A stretch of DNA of 64,000 nt from Paraconiothyrium sp. Pb-2020 (GCA_022419385.1 JAJUBI010000004.1:2089286-2153285); one strand, 5' to 3'; shown: positions 45,070 through 58,359, numbered from the stretch's first letter. Translations and numbers: made by a program. Notes: generated by a model not told the origin, from the letters alone.

Positions 45070-47885
45070 GATGAATGAATGGACAGGCTCTACAATTGGT
45101 CAGTGGGCGCAGGGAAGCAGCTTGTATTAAGACATACAACTGCTTTGAGAATGAGTGACTGAAGGTTGGTCTTGCAGAAGCCTGGCCAAGTATTCCTGGT
45201 ATCACAGCTCCCTTTATACGAGCATGTCGCTTTAGTTGCTCTACTCTACCGACATCCCCCTTTCGCTAGTATTTCTCATCATCAGAACGTCTCCTCATTT
45301 AGGTCTTGTCAGTCACTGCATTAGATCCATACCTATGCCGATATGGGCAACGCATACTCGGAGCTCATGCCGAGCTTGGCTGGCGATCGACGCAACCCTG
45401 GACGTCTGTGAGCAGTACCCTTGTGCAGGTGCATAGTCAATTGTTCCTGCAGGGATTCGACTTCTTCTGAAAGATCACTTGCGGGCTTTGCGGCCCTCGC
45501 CGCGCACCCGCACTACTAGGGTCTTGGATTGTTGGAGAGATGTCGAAGCGCAACTCCCGCACCATGGATGCTATGCGCATCATGAATCCTTCCGTGGAAA
45601 ATGCGATCCTGCAGATGTCGCATCCAAGGAGACACATACCCATGCTCGCCAGTGTCCTCAAGGTCAATACTTGGAAATCGTAGTATGCACGTCACGTTCG
45701 AGACTGCGCGTTGTCCAGGCCTAAGATACCTCGGCAGACAAGGGTAGTCGGCGCAATTTTGATTCAGGGTCGGGAGAGCATGCGGTCAAGCGACCAGCCT
45801 GTTCAACATTCAAATCCCGGAATGGTGGCGGATTGCATGCAGGTTCGCATGGATTCGTTCACTCGGTCGGCGTGGCGAAGTTAATCTGTTAACGCTAACG
45901 GCACGGTCTGGGGAAGGCGGTGCGGGCTTAGTGGCAGTTGAAGCCACGCGACGTTGTAATAGAGGGCTAATCTCCGACGTTGCGTACTTTGTGCTCAAAG
46001 CTCCGAGGCGATTGCGTCCTCCTGAACGAGAGGAGAGGAGATCTTAAAGGAGACAGAATCACAGGAAATGCTGCCGGGCAGATCCGGCCAAAATGGTCTG
46101 AGAGAACCTGCTGGTCTGAGAGACCCTGCTCCAGCAGTTTCTTGAAGGCATCGTCGACCGGTTCGTGAGAGTGGCGATTTCCTTCTACTGTGTACTCGTG
46201 CTGAGACGGTCCGATTACCATATTCTTGGGAGCCATTCATTTCATCCTGCGACACTTTGTTTTGCGTGCGGCTCGTTCGGCAACTTGAGCATCACGTAGC
46301 TCGCCATCTCGAAACGAACCTGTCAAACAATGCCTTGCTCGGCAAGCCCGTAGACCCGGTCGATCTGAATTTAGTTCGCAGTCATGGCGCCTGTGGTCTG
46401 GCGATGCGGCAAAGCTTCTTGGGAATGATCTTGATGGCTTACGGGGCTCGGAATGAAGATGCGCAGTTCTCTGGACGCAATGGACAAAGCCAAGAATATC
46501 ACGCAAAAGGAGGCTGCCTGCCGTGGTAGCTTCTCGCAATGATATTCCACGGAAGATAATGGATTTGGTATCGATTGTAGAGTTGGCGTGGTCTGCCTTG
46601 GATTCTAGGAGTTCTAGGCGTTAGACCGTGGAACAACGCTCCGCGGCCACGTCAAATGCCCGCGCGCTAAACCTCATCTAGGCAGCTCAAATTTAAGGTA
46701 CCAATATAGTTTCAGAACCGACGGCCACATGATCGCTAGTCGTGCAAACATCTAACCCAACTTACACACTGTCTACTCGCCCTATAGCGTCGATTTGGTG
46801 TCCATGCAATGAAACAACAATACGTTTGGCTATCGACATATCGGAAACGCGTATGCACAAGTCTTGGGCTTAAGATGCTGATTCGTCCACCTAGTGTTTC
46901 TCGTTACCTTTTGCTACACATCATGCAATTATGAAGAACATGTGGGTCTCGGAGGCAATGTCGAGAGCTGCTTGCTTGACGACAAGCTCGTGTCGCTCTT
47001 GCGCCGTGTTAATTCCCCTGCCCCACTCGGAACCTATGCATTCACCGACCTATCGACAGGTTAAGCCCATCCAAAACTATCCGAGTGAAGCGATGGCGAC
47101 GATCGAAGCAACAATATCACAATGTCTCAGACATTCTTAGCATTGTCAATGTTGACGCACTTGTGCGAGACCTCAGACGATGCATTGAGAATCATTATAA
47201 CATGATGCAGAGATAGGAAGCACGACGGATATTGGTTTCACAAAAAGACCAACGGTGGTGCAGTCGTCTTATTCCTGATGAGGCTTACAAGCTCATGATG
47301 TGCTCTTCACATGACTTCTGGAGGAGGTGGGTCTTTGGCTCAGGATGCATTCACAGTATATCGAATACTCGGACTGAATGCAGCCAGGCGACTCTCGGAA
47401 GCGGGCAGAACCCGTTGATGCTATCACTGCTTCGCCTTGGGCTGAAGATGAGGGATAGTAGATGCACTATGACGTTGTTCTTCTCCTGTTGAGGCTGCAA
47501 GTTGTATTTTAGCTCTTGTCTCCTATCTAGTATGTAATGTGTAGATGATACTTCTTGCGTTCATTCAGGTCTTTTTCCAACCAACTAGTTATCCTGAGAC
47601 CACCACAGTGAATTGTCACAGAAGCAAATACATGGCAATCAAATGAAGTTTTGATTGCCCTTATCATATTTATCGGTCAACTGAAGTGACCTGAGATGGC
47701 TGTTCCATGTCATCTTTGGTGACATCAAAGATGGGACCAAACAAGTATATTCCCACCCGCATTTTCTAGCGCAAGCCGTAGTCTGAAACCAATGGAGTCC
47801 ACCTAAGATCCCTCAAGATAATCAAATGTATGTAAGAGGCAAAGGTCAGCTGGAAGGGACTCAAGAGCATGCAGATGCTCCAAAG
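45070..47885. other. 2.8 kb without a supported gene
   Basis: Upstream of the GMC gene and downstream of the next minus-strand gene. Small frames around 45967-46236 (minus) and 46257-46529 (plus) are open but overlap opposite frames of similar length and have no domain. Nothing else stands out. Confidence 0.4.
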
Positions 47886-48581
47886 CTAGCCAGTATAAGG
47901 CACCGGGAGCAAGTTTATGTCCACCTGAACCTTCTGTCCCTGCCTAGCGAAACGTTCCTTGAAGTAGCCCTCCAACTCCTTGAAAGGAGTCAATACACTG
48001 CCAACCTTCACAAAGTGATCAACAAGCTCGGAATTGATAAGTTTCAACTCCAGCACTGAAAGTTTCTTCAATTCGAACACATCCTCCAACTTGTAGTACG
48101 CAATGACCTCAGAAGCCCGCATCACCCGAAGTACCTTGCTCTTTTCCACTAGGCCCTGATTTTCGAGGGCGATGCGCTCCTTTTCTTTCCAGATAGAAGT
48201 TGTCAGGCCAGCAGTGTGGAATGTGAGGGAGAGCTTCTCGAGGTAGGCGAGGTTCTTGCAGATGTCGATGTAGGGATTGGAGGTGCGATTGTCGCGGATG
48301 CCGGCGAACTGGTAGAAGTACGGGAAGGAAACGAAGGTGGTGGCTTTCCAGAGGTTGGGAAGCTCGTTGCAGGCGAGGAGACGACGGAAGTACTCGACAT
48401 CGGGGAGACAAGAGAGGACGAAGGTGAGAAGCGAAATCTGCTTCAGAATGGTGTTGTGCCAGAATGGAGGGTTGGAGACGGCGACAGTGGGGTCCGGGAT
48501 GAAGGAAGGATGGTGGAGGGGAGCGATGCCCTGGTCGACACGGTCACGCTCCTTGGAGATATTGACCTCTGAAGTGGACAT
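47886..48581 (-). CDS. Uncharacterised fungal protein, about 230 residues
   Basis: A single open frame from an ATG at 48581 (MSTSEVNISKERDRVDQG) to a stop at 47886. An upstream in-frame Met at 48638 is less likely because it is preceded by an unrelated stretch. The sequence is evenly composed and protein-like (ILKQISLLTFVLSCLPDVEY, ELKKLSVLELKLINSELVDH, FKELEGYFKERFARQGQKVQ), with no signal peptide, membrane segment or domain I can name. The leucine pattern in the second half may be two amphipathic helices. It may belong to the lineage-specific F-box-associated or 2EXR-type proteins common in these fungi, but that is a guess. Confidence 0.6.
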   Translation of the reverse strand: MSTSEVNISKERDRVDQGIAPLHHPSFIPDPTVAVSNPPFWHNTILKQISLLTFVLSCLPDVEYFRRLLACNELPNLWKATTFVSFPYFYQFAGIRDNRTSNPYIDICKNLAYLEKLSLTFHTAGLTTSIWKEKERIALENQGLVEKSKVLRVMRASEVIAYYKLEDVFELKKLSVLELKLINSELVDHFVKVGSVLTPFKELEGYFKERFARQGQKVQVDINLLPVPYTG

Positions 48582-49166
48582 TTTGACGATATTAAAGCAG
48601 ATTGAGTACTTCGAGATGTTAGCATCGTCACAAGCCAACTAGGAATAGGGTTGCAACCTTAAAAATGTATTCCTCTCAGCTGGAGTGGCCTTGGACGTGC
48701 TTCCTGTCTAGGAGTCGAGCGAGGATGCGGAAGCCTCAGTGAAGTTGTCCGAATTTGAAACAATGGAGCAGAGTTGAGAAGACGATGACCTGGTATCGAG
48801 TCGACTGCGTTGAGTTTTATATAGACGGAAGGCGTGAAAGAAGGCAAATGATCTGGCGGCCACTTGAAAGGAGTGCTTGCTAAACGCAAACGCAAACTCT
48901 TTCAATGAGCAAACGCGTCATGTGGGCAAAGGTCAACTTCGAGACATTTGTAATATGAACAATAGAATTCTATTCAGATCTCGCTTCCTGCGCCATGTAC
49001 ATGCTTATGCTATCTATGCCTGACCGTCTAGCAGATCATACACTTAATGTAAACGCATGGGAATTGATACAATGTGGGGTTGACTCGGAAAGAAGTAAAG
49101 AATAGTACAAGACAGGGTCAGATGTAAGTGCCGCGAGCCAAGGACGACCGCACAGTGCAAACGACC
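48582..49166. other. Intergenic region
   Basis: Promoter of the preceding gene and 3' flank of the next; no gene seen. Confidence 0.45.
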
Positions 49167-50417
49167 TCAGACCGCATCTTTGCTCTTACCACGCTGGAGT
49201 CTCACGGTCCAGGCACCTAGCTCTTTCGGGTCGTTAAACGGCAACGACTTGAACACTTCCTTGATGTTGTCAGCTTTGGTAGCGAAGCCCTGGGCAATCC
49301 AATCCTGTAAATCCCAAAAAGTGGCCATCGTGCGTGGAGTACAGCGGACGGGTCCTTCACGGTGCCATTCGCAGATCATGGTGAGCTTCTGAAGGCGGGG
49401 CATGTCAAACAGAAGGTCAAGCTCGTAATTTGCCGCGACCTGTTCCGGAGACTTGATACCGGGCGTGCCGTTGAGGAAGGCGAGCTGCCGATATGCGGCA
49501 CCGTGTTCGGGCATGTGAAGCAAATCGAGCTTGATCTGGAGCGTGAGCTGCTCGATGTTGCGGCATCGGGCCATGCAGTCGAATAGTTCGCGGGTGCGGG
49601 CCGGCGACGTGGCGAGGTCTGCGAACCTGGTGAATTTTATGCTTTTCACACTGTTCCAACCTTTCTGGCCTGGAAGTTGCTCTAGTACGTCCTCGAGGTA
49701 ATGAAGGTCAGCAAGGACGCTTATCTCCATAGTACGGTCTTGGAGCAGGAATGTCGTGATCTCATTGTACACGCGCCGATTCGCGTAGGCCAGACCAGGA
49801 AGCAGCTTGAGGTAGGGTTTCCGGTTAGGCACCGCCGTCAGGTTGTACAGACGGTTGTCCCGCAAGGCCAGTGTAGTAGGGCGATCTGCGAACAGAAAGT
49901 GGTATACACAATTCCTCAGTTCACCAGGCAGTTCTTCGAAGTTGACAATCGGGCTTAGTGGGCGCGCAGTCTGAGTTGCTGATGTTGGCGGTGCCGAAGA
50001 CGTGCGAACAAACGGCTCAAGTATCACACGATTAGGCACAATGGTAGATTCCGTTTTACGATGACCGGGACGGGCACGTACAGGATGTGTATCTGATTGA
50101 TCAGGTAGCCGGCGTGAAGAAGAGCGACCGAGCGAGAGGTTGATATTCTCCATTGTCGTCTTGATGGACTCGCCATGCATAAATTGGTAAAGGTTGGCAT
50201 GGCTTCGTGTAGTGGCCACGGGATTGGTCTTCTGCGGTATCGGAGGCGATGCAGCGGAGCGATTACTCTCATCACCAGGAGATGATGGGCCGCCTGGTGC
50301 GGTGTGAGGGTCTTGTTCATGGAACGCCGGGTTGAGCTCTGCATTGCTTTGGTTCCGGGTTTGGCTCTGGTGTTTTGAAGGCCCGCCGGCACAGCCGGAC
50401 TTTGTTGAAGCCTGCAT
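49167..50417 (-). CDS. Uncharacterised fungal protein with F-box/2EXR-like core
   Basis: Intronless, 416 residues, from an ATG at 50417. The first 140 residues are Ser/Pro/Gln-rich and probably disordered (SKHQSQTRNQSNAELNP, GGPSSPGDESNRSAASPP). A folded part begins with FEELPGELRNCVYHFLFADR, the L-P-x-E-L-R-x-x-I/V-Y pattern of fungal F-box-like and 2EXR proteins, and continues PYLKLLPGLAYANRRVYNEI. Later stretches list helices without catalytic motifs. Such proteins are expanded in dothideomycetes, and most have no known function; a role in protein degradation is only inferred from F-box similarity. Confidence 0.8.
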   Translation of the reverse strand: MQASTKSGCAGGPSKHQSQTRNQSNAELNPAFHEQDPHTAPGGPSSPGDESNRSAASPPIPQKTNPVATTRSHANLYQFMHGESIKTTMENINLSLGRSSSRRLPDQSDTHPVRARPGHRKTESTIVPNRVILEPFVRTSSAPPTSATQTARPLSPIVNFEELPGELRNCVYHFLFADRPTTLALRDNRLYNLTAVPNRKPYLKLLPGLAYANRRVYNEITTFLLQDRTMEISVLADLHYLEDVLEQLPGQKGWNSVKSIKFTRFADLATSPARTRELFDCMARCRNIEQLTLQIKLDLLHMPEHGAAYRQLAFLNGTPGIKSPEQVAANYELDLLFDMPRLQKLTMICEWHREGPVRCTPRTMATFWDLQDWIAQGFATKADNIKEVFKSLPFNDPKELGAWTVRLQRGKSKDAV

Positions 50418-52009
50418 GGCTGTCTACTCTAGCAAAGTTAAGACTCGGCTCTGAGGCTTTGAGCAAGATGAGGGGCGCTTACCTAGAACTTGAGGTCCTT
50501 TAAGGCTAAGCAAGCCGGAAATGAGGGAGTGAGAAGTTGATTTCGGCGGAGTATTTAAAGGGTGTGTATCTTCTAAATACGATTAGTCAGTTGCCCAGGT
50601 ATATCCGTGCACGGCTTGAGGAGCAGTGATGGTGATGGTGAATGCCACTCTCTGGGTCATGCAGCGCTCTCGAATTACGCTATCCGGGGCATAGCGCGGC
50701 CAGCTCTGTGAGTTTAAGAGGTACTGTGGTATTTTAGAGGCGAAGCGTGGGGGACGGTAGGGCCTGCTATAGGCACGCTTTGGCGCGGCTATCCACGACG
50801 CGTGACCGACGCGTTGACGCGTGAGCTATTCTCCACCTCCGCAGCTTGCACGTGCAGCATTCAAAGGTCAAGCGATCTGGCGCAAGAAAAGGTGACTGTG
50901 CCTGCGCCAGAACCGCGACAGCATGTCCTTATCCTTGGGCAGCGCGCTTCTTTGATGCAGCCCTGTCCAGTGAAAGCTGAGTCAACAGTCCGGGGCTGAA
51001 GAATGGCAAGAAAATACTTGGCCACGAAAGCGAGTAGAGATACTCTGAAAAGGAGATAGGTTAAGGCTGTATACCTGTAATCCTCGAGTATAGATTTAGC
51101 GGGGAAAGAACGAGAACCCCTTCGTAATGATCGTTCTAAAGGAAGACATCAAGAGATGTCAACAGACTTCCGGTAATCCATCCGTCGCTGACTGAGCCAA
51201 GCCTCTCGAGGAGACACGTCTGCTGCTGGAACCGTGAAGGTGTGCCTGAGATGATCCCGTATGTCATAATAGGAATAATGCTAAGTGTTGTCCTAGAAAG
51301 CGAGCCGAGAGCCCGCATGACCTCCAGATCTGCCAGACGCTATATCTTGCCATTGTGTTATCGCTGAGACTGAATTGGTCCTGAGATCGAGTGCCCATGC
51401 TTTCAGAATCCCAGCCGTTGAGTTCTTATCGAGACCGCGCAATCTGCGAGCATCGCCAGGTATAATGAGCCAGCGTCACGTCGCCATGCCTGACGACAGT
51501 GCTTTCTACGATGATATGATGTCAGTCAAAGGCCAATCCGCAGTAATCGGTAGCCTTGGTGTTCCGAAGGATCCGCTAAAGTCGCTTGCACGCGTGCATG
51601 TTGAGTGCGGGGAGCTCTACGTGTCTGCTATCGCGGCTTCAGGCCGACACAGCGGGCGGTGGTCAGTCACCAGAGGAGCACGTTGACCAGCACACGCGTT
51701 ATGAGGCCCAGACCGGACGTGTTCGCCACGGTGCAGCAAAGATGAGAGACAAGAAGTCGTACTACGTGTGCGCCATTATGTCAGCGGCCCCCACACCAGA
51801 TGCGCCTATCATGCATCCGCATGGCCGTTTTCCAGACTCATTCGCTTCCTCCTTGGCGCGAACACCGATGCCGAAACATGGCTACGCCTCGTCGCATCCT
51901 GCAGTTGGTTGCGTGTACAATGGCGCGCTGACGCTGCCCGCCCCCCCTCTTCTTTGCTCATGGGTCTTTGTTCTTAAATCGCATCGCCTTTCCTCAGACA
52001 TCGCGCATC
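50418..52009. other. 1.6 kb intergenic region
   Basis: Lies between divergent genes, so it holds both upstream regions. A few plus-strand frames near 51375-52023 are open but have no domain and run into the MFS gene in another frame. Confidence 0.45.
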
Positions 52010-53733
52010 ATGGCGGCGGCTGAGACGCTCTCTACGCGCGGCTCGCTCGAGGAAGGAGCGCCCCTCTTATCGGCCATGGAGCCCGCATCGCGCGAACCGT
52101 CACCCGCACCGCTGCCCGAACACAGCACGAAGAAGAAGCCGTGGAAAGTGCTCGTCGTCCTCATCTTCGTGCTCATCACCATTGTCGACGTGGGCGCCTT
52201 CCTCGCCGAGCCGCCCAAGACCCGCGTCTTCGAAGCGAACATCTGCGCGCGATGGTACGAGGAGAACGACCCCTTTAAGCTTGGGAAAGATGGCGCCGTG
52301 CCCGAAGCGCTGTGCAAGATCGACGAGGTGCAGCAGAAGCTGGCCATGATTTTTGGCTGGCAGGACACCTTCGATGCGATACCCGGCCTCCTGTTGGCCA
52401 TACCTTTCGGTGCTCTCGCCGATAAATGGGGTAGGAAGTGGATTTTCGTCGCGTCCCTGGTTGGACTGCAGCTCAACTCCGCCTGGATACTCTTCATCTG
52501 CTACTTTCGTAGCCTGCCGCTGCAGTTGACATGGTTCTCCTCGGCCTTCTATCTCCTTGGCGGTGGGCCTGTTGTAGCCTCAGCCCTCGGCATCACCATG
52601 ATTGCGGATGTCGCTCCGCCAGACCAACGGTAGGCATGGAGCGGTCATTACGGGTCGTATGTGTCGCTAACGGCTTCTAGAACCAATATCTTTCTGTATC
52701 TCACTGCCTCCGTGCTGATCGCCGAAATGCTCGCCCCGATCATGGCCTCAAAGCTCATGGAAACGGGCCTATGGCTCCCGCTCCTCCTTGCCTTGGCTAT
52801 ACAGCAAGTTGGTGTTACCGTGGGCATTCTCTTCCCCGAAACGCTTCATCTTCGGGATCTGCCTGAGCCACGGGATGGCGAGGATGCTAGCATCGAGCTG
52901 CAGGGCAAAGACGAAGGACACGGACTAAAGACACAGCTGAAGAACTTCAAGTCTGCGCTGCTCTTGCTGACGAGCGATATTCAACTTGCGCTTGTTGTTG
53001 CTCTCTTTGTCGTCAATAGACTAGGTAGACAGGCACTGACCTTACTAATCCGCTATGCCTCGAAGCGCTACAAGTGGGAGATCGCAAAGGTACGTACGTG
53101 TTGCGTGTCGACGAGAGTCCTTCGTTAACAATCGTACAGGCAGCTTATTTGTTGTCCTTCCGCGCCGCTACTAATCTTGTTGCCGTGGCAGTCTTCATAC
53201 CCCTTGTCAACATTATTCTCTTGAAATATCTGCGTCTACCTGTTCACTGGGCTGATTTATGGTTGACACGCGGCTCGCTGCTGATCACAGCTGCAGGATT
53301 CCTCGCAATTGCTTTGGCTTTCGAGCCTGCCATACTCATCTTTGGTCTCCTTGTATTCAACCTTGGGACGGGGTCGAGTGCCGCGATGCGCTCAGTCGCG
53401 CTGCATGTTGTTGGTGGTCAGTCGAGTCCTGATGTAGGGAAGCTCATGAGCTTGATCGCTGTCTCCGAAAACATCGGTGTCATGTTGGCCGGTCCACTCC
53501 TCAACGAGGCTTTCACAAAAGGCATGGATCTGAAAGGAGCTTGGTTGGGACTTCCTTTCTTCGGTGTATTCGTTCTGTACGTTTTAGCCACGATTGTGTC
53601 ATGCATCGTTAGCGTGAAAGACCGGGATATGGCCTATGTTGAGGTTGCCACGGACGAAGTGGAGGCAGATGATGTCAATGGAAGAAGCTCCGCGCTTGAG
53701 GACGGGCTTTCAGCAAGACATACCACAGAGTGA
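52010..53733 (+). CDS. MFS transporter, drug:H+ antiporter-like
   Basis: Polytopic transporter of about 525 residues in three exons (introns near 52632-52680 and 53091-53139), giving a hydrophilic N-terminus (GAPLLSAMEPASREPSP), first helix PWKVLVVLIFVLITIVDVGA, and the MFS loop GALADKWGRKWIFVAS after helix 2. Further helices follow through FGVFVLYVLATIVSCIVSVK, then an acidic tail. A long loop between helices 6 and 7 (DLPEPRDGEDASIELQGKDE) is typical. The dileucine GAPLLS at the N-terminus may be a sorting signal. It is not closely like a sugar permease; export of a small organic compound is inferred from general resemblance. Confidence 0.88.
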
Positions 53734-54144
53734 TAGCCTCGACTATGGATATCTATTTACACATGCATCTCCAGAGTCGCGGTAACCAAGGTGCTACCTG
53801 GGTAATAGTGTCTGGTACTTGCTTTGCTGTTGAGGGTTTTGGTGCTCCTGCCCCCATCAACTATGCATGTAGGGAAAGATCCTAGAGCGAGTACCTTCCC
53901 AATTCTCACAGTCTCTCGCAGACGCGATAGGTAATGCTAATCGCCCCTAAGGACAGAAGCTACCATGAGGTTCCGCACCTGCGTCGTCTGTCCTGGTCAC
54001 GTCCTGAATCACCCTCCAGGGCTGGCAGAGTCTTCTCATGTACTCTCCACAGCACGTCTACAACGCTTTAGTATAGCTTCACTACGGCAGTCTGCACAGG
54101 TTTACTGCACTTTGTTCGCCGCGATTCGTCTTATCCAATACGTA
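53734..54144. other. Intergenic region
   Basis: Between two plus-strand genes. The frame leading into the next gene is open upstream from 53965 but is not protein-like, so I start that gene at 54145. Confidence 0.45.
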
Positions 54145-57100
54145 ATGCTCAGTCGATCCTCCACCGATGCCGGCACACGTCTTCGCCGCTCCAAATCTGT
54201 GTCAACGGTCCATCGACACCACCCATCTGGCCTCGAACCCTTGCATCCTCGCATTGCTCAGCACCATGCTGTGGCCGCAGCTACGACAGCCTTTGCCCGA
54301 GCTCACGGTGCAGTGGAACGGTCGGAAAAGCGCAGCTCGGAACTATCACGGGCCAAAAGTACGTCTAGTCGCAAGTCACTCACTTCAGAAGGCAGCCACT
54401 TCCCGCCTAGAGAGTCCAGCGTCCACTCTGCCAACCGTCTGAATTCGACCCAAGCTCCGACCACACAGCAGCCTCGGGCTCCGACTGTGACAGCGGAAAA
54501 GTTTCCATCCTTCTATCCTACCCCCGGGAGCGACAGACCCTTGTCAGCCCAGCCACTTGTCGCCTTCAATGAGAATGTTCGACCGAGCTCTCAGCCAAGG
54601 TCTCATCGACCGAGTGCTGCATCATCCATTACCTCGCAACAGATACGAAAAGCCCGCTCAATGTATTACGCAAGCAGCGTTCAGACTGGATCTCCGATCG
54701 CTCGACCACCTTCAAAATATTTGACCACACCTCCTCCAATTAGCGTTAGCACTGCACCAGAAATCTTATCGCCAACGTTGCCGGGTCGAAGTGCGGTGCC
54801 CTCGCCTCTTGCGCCACCTCAGATACCAGTCATCGTGGAGCCCGGTGCTGCGATCAACAGTGCTCGAGACCAGTGTTTTCAAGGCTTCCAGCAGCAGCAT
54901 CGTCAAGTACAACATCGCCCATCTTTGTTCCTCGCGTCGTTCAAGAAGAGGCATGATCGAGCGAAAGCCAAAGAGCGACCTATATCCGCTGGTTTATTGT
55001 CGGCATCCTCAAGTAGTCGCCAGACGCCACTCGAGCCGACCATGGAGCCGTTCGGTGACTTTGGAATGCCGAACCAAAAGAAGGAGAAGCGGTCGTTCTC
55101 GAACTCTATCAAAGACAAGTTCAAGAAGGTTTTCAGGCGAACGTCAAACAACACGACAACAATGCCCGTTCAGCAGATTGAAGCTAGCCGAGATTACTTC
55201 AACTACCAAGCTACTCCACTGTCTAGTAAAACCTTCGAGGTACCGAGCCCCGATGACGAGACGCTGTTGAGGGCGAGGTCACGCGGCTCTTCGCTGGAAA
55301 GGATGCCCTCACCCTTGGCACGACCAGGATCGCGCGGCAGCACCCGAAGCAGGGGAAGTAATCGAAGGTGAGTTCTCACGACTCGAAATGAGCCCACGAT
55401 GTACTCATCGCATGTATCAACAGTCTCCACAGCGAAACAAACGCTACACAACTTTCGTCGCGTGTCACAAGTTGGAGCGATTCTTCCGCAGGCAATACGC
55501 TCACACAGCGCGACATCAAACGGCTCACTGTCATCCACGAGTCGAAAGATAGCATTAGTAGTAATGCGGACCGAAGTATATCATCCGGCTCCCTTCGCAG
55601 GAAGACAGTTCCTCTTCCAAGCTTTACAACGTTTAAGGATCCAATGCCGATGGAAAGTCTATTGGAAGAGACGTCTACGCCGGTGGACCCGAAGCGTGTA
55701 TTCTCGGCATTGATGAAAGAGATAGACTCCACGAAAACACAAAGTTCCCAACCAGCCCCGTCCGAGTCGTCACCTAGTGCAGAAAGCGATGTCTTCGAAT
55801 CCAGCACGACAAAGGAGCTGCATGCGATGGCCTCCCGTGAACTCCATTCAAGTGCAAGCAGAGAGTTTCGTACAAGTACGAGCAGCGACCAACGACCCGT
55901 ATCCCGGCGCCGACCCAACACAGCACAGAGCAAAACAAGCTCTATCAGATCGCTTGGCAGAGCACTTATATCGACAATACGTACAGTGACCCCGATCGAG
56001 CAAATATCATCACCAGTTCTGGAACAGACAGCCGTAAGCGTCAGCCCTAGGCCCGGGACTTCTGCCTCCAGCAACAGCACGAACTCCCAACAGGGCACTT
56101 CCTTTGCTTCCATCGTTCAGAAGAAGCACGCACGAACGTAAGTTCCACATTCATGCTGGAATTACGCCGACGGTGTGACTCAAGTAAGGGACTAGGCTAA
56201 TCTGTCGTAGCGGACAACGTACTGCCGAAGACACACTATTACAGACTGTCGTAACACCAAACGCGGGTCAGCTTGAGCAACGCATGTTGCGATCGAATGA
56301 GCGATGGAAGACGCCTTTGGACGAGCATCAACATCATGGGCCACTCCATCATCGCTCCCATGCCCGGACCATCTCCACTTCACAGTTTACTGATGTTGCT
56401 TTCCGTACACCCACCACGGTGGTTGGCATTCCAGCCTTACCAGAACTAGAAGGCGACTCACCGAAAGACACCGAATCACAAGTGACACCCGTGAACACTG
56501 TGTCAAGGTCGCCTCGCCCAAATCTTGTCTTCTCACCGTTGTCCCCGAGTATCTACTCGCGCAACACGGACGGTATCAGCATTCTCCCCAACGATAGCGT
56601 TATGTCCTTCGACGGCACGCACGACCGCCAGACTAACGACGACTCTGGATCAGCTGTTATCATTACAAGCCATGCTGTGAAGAGCTATGTGATCGGTACA
56701 CCGTCATCGCGGAACAAAACGGAATCATTAAGATCAAGCAAAGATTGGAAAGCATGGCTATCCCGCGAGGTTTCAGAATTGGGTAGCTCTCTTGAAGGAG
56801 ATATTACGATTAATGACGGATATAACCCCATAATCCGGAATGATTTATCAACGAGTGGGCATCATCGTGAGCTTACCCAGATCGAAGATGACAGGACAAC
56901 TATAGTGGCAAGGACATCCACGGACATACGGGTTCATTTACCGTTATCACCAACTTCGAGTGAAGGGAAAGATGAGTGTGGGGATAAGGATCATAAGCTG
57001 CCAAATATATCGCACAAGGGAACCACGTGCGATACCGATGTCAATCGAAAGGATGAGGTTGTTTACACTTCAGACACAAAGCCTGAGAAGCGCGCGATGT

Positions 57101-58359
57101 CTCCACTGGTTCGAACTCCTGCTATTCGCAAGGACAGACATTCTTCAGCCCACAGCCATCGCTCTGCAAAGTCGCGCTCCTCGGTCAGCCCCCCAAAATC
57201 TTCCACAATGAACGACCGCTTCCCTTTCATTGACACTGGGCGACGCACCAGTATCAACAGTGCACGCTTCAGTCGCTCATCGCGATCCGCTACGGATAGC
57301 GGCTCATCTACTAGATCCAAGTGCACCCCGGTTTCCAAAGTATACTCAGACGTTTCTGCGCCAGTTACTGTAAATTGGGTACCACAGCCTCCCCTGAAGA
57401 CAAATAGCAAGGAGATCAATGAGTCAGAACAGAACAAGGAGAACATCAAGGGAAGGGTGAACCCTATCCTCACACCAGCGACTAATCTAGAATCACTGCA
57501 TTCTAGCGCGTTGTTCTTGTCACCTCTTGCTAGCGAAGAGGATAGGCCCAAGTCAATGCTCCCGTTGTCGTCTGCTAAGATTGACCGAAGTGCCCCGCCG
57601 CTCAACGAGTATGCACCCACGAGCGAACATGCAGGGCTCTCCAAGCCAACCGTCAGCAAACCAGTACAGTCTTCCGCGGTGTCAAGCGGTCGGCAGCGAC
57701 AGCGAATGCGCACAACTCTCTCGTCTATCTCCCCCAAAAAGCTTACAACAAGGCCGAAAAGCGCGTTTGAGCTACGTGGCAAAGGCGCCTTGTCTCTGAC
57801 ACCCAGCGCTCTGAACGCCCAAATTAGCTTGACTAATGAGAGCTCGAAGGAGAGAGCGGGCCAATATTCCACTGTGACTCCGGACCCTCCTCGTGTGCAA
57901 CTTTCAGGGCGCTCCAGCGGCATTGACCAGGACACTCTGCGTATGCTTCTCGAATCACCGTGGGCTATTTCTGATCCACCGCCTTCGCCTCGATCATTCG
58001 TGGGACACGCGGATTGTTCACGAACAAGGCCAAAGCTCCACATCAAGCACAGTTCGAGCACTCTAGCGCTGCACAGGGAACCGAGCCCCGGTTCAGAGGA
58101 GCAGACCATTGACACCATAATCGATGGGCGGCCTTTGAGCAGGCGAAGCAACCTCAGCAGTGTCTACGGAGAAGAGAAGGGCAGCGGGACAGGGAGGATC
58201 ACTCCTGGGCAGCGGATGGTGGAGAGATACCTGAAAGAAAGAAGCATACCGAGGGGAGGCGGATCAGGGACACCGTGTAGTGATACTGAGCACACAAGTG
58301 TGCCGAAAGGTGCAACAGGACAAACATTGGAGAGGGAGGATACGCCGGCATTTTTGTGA
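54145..58359 (+). CDS. Large serine-rich disordered protein
   Basis: Three exons (54145 to about 55369, about 55423-56139, about 56210-58359) joined through GT-AG introns give about 1360 residues. The protein is Ser/Thr/Pro/Arg-rich throughout and almost certainly disordered, with many short basic-serine stretches. A short, better-ordered basic patch lies near residue 330 (FSNSIKDKFKKVFRRTSN). Exon 2 opens with a distinctive block (RVTSWSDSSAGNTLTQRDIK, then RLTVIHESKDS) that looks conserved-like. No enzyme domain or membrane segment is seen. A cytoskeletal, polarity or signalling scaffold role would suit the composition, but nothing in the sequence fixes it. Start chosen at 54145 (MLSRSSTDAGTRLRRSKSV). 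Confidence 0.75.

Noticed and set aside
45967..46236. Minus-strand ORF starting MAPKNMVIGPSQHEYTVEG
   Set aside because: It has an ATG but no domain, no clean end, and an overlapping plus-strand frame of equal length next to it; not enough to call a gene.
57063..58151. 362-codon minus-strand frame
   Set aside because: Antisense shadow of the serine-rich protein, produced by its biased codon composition.
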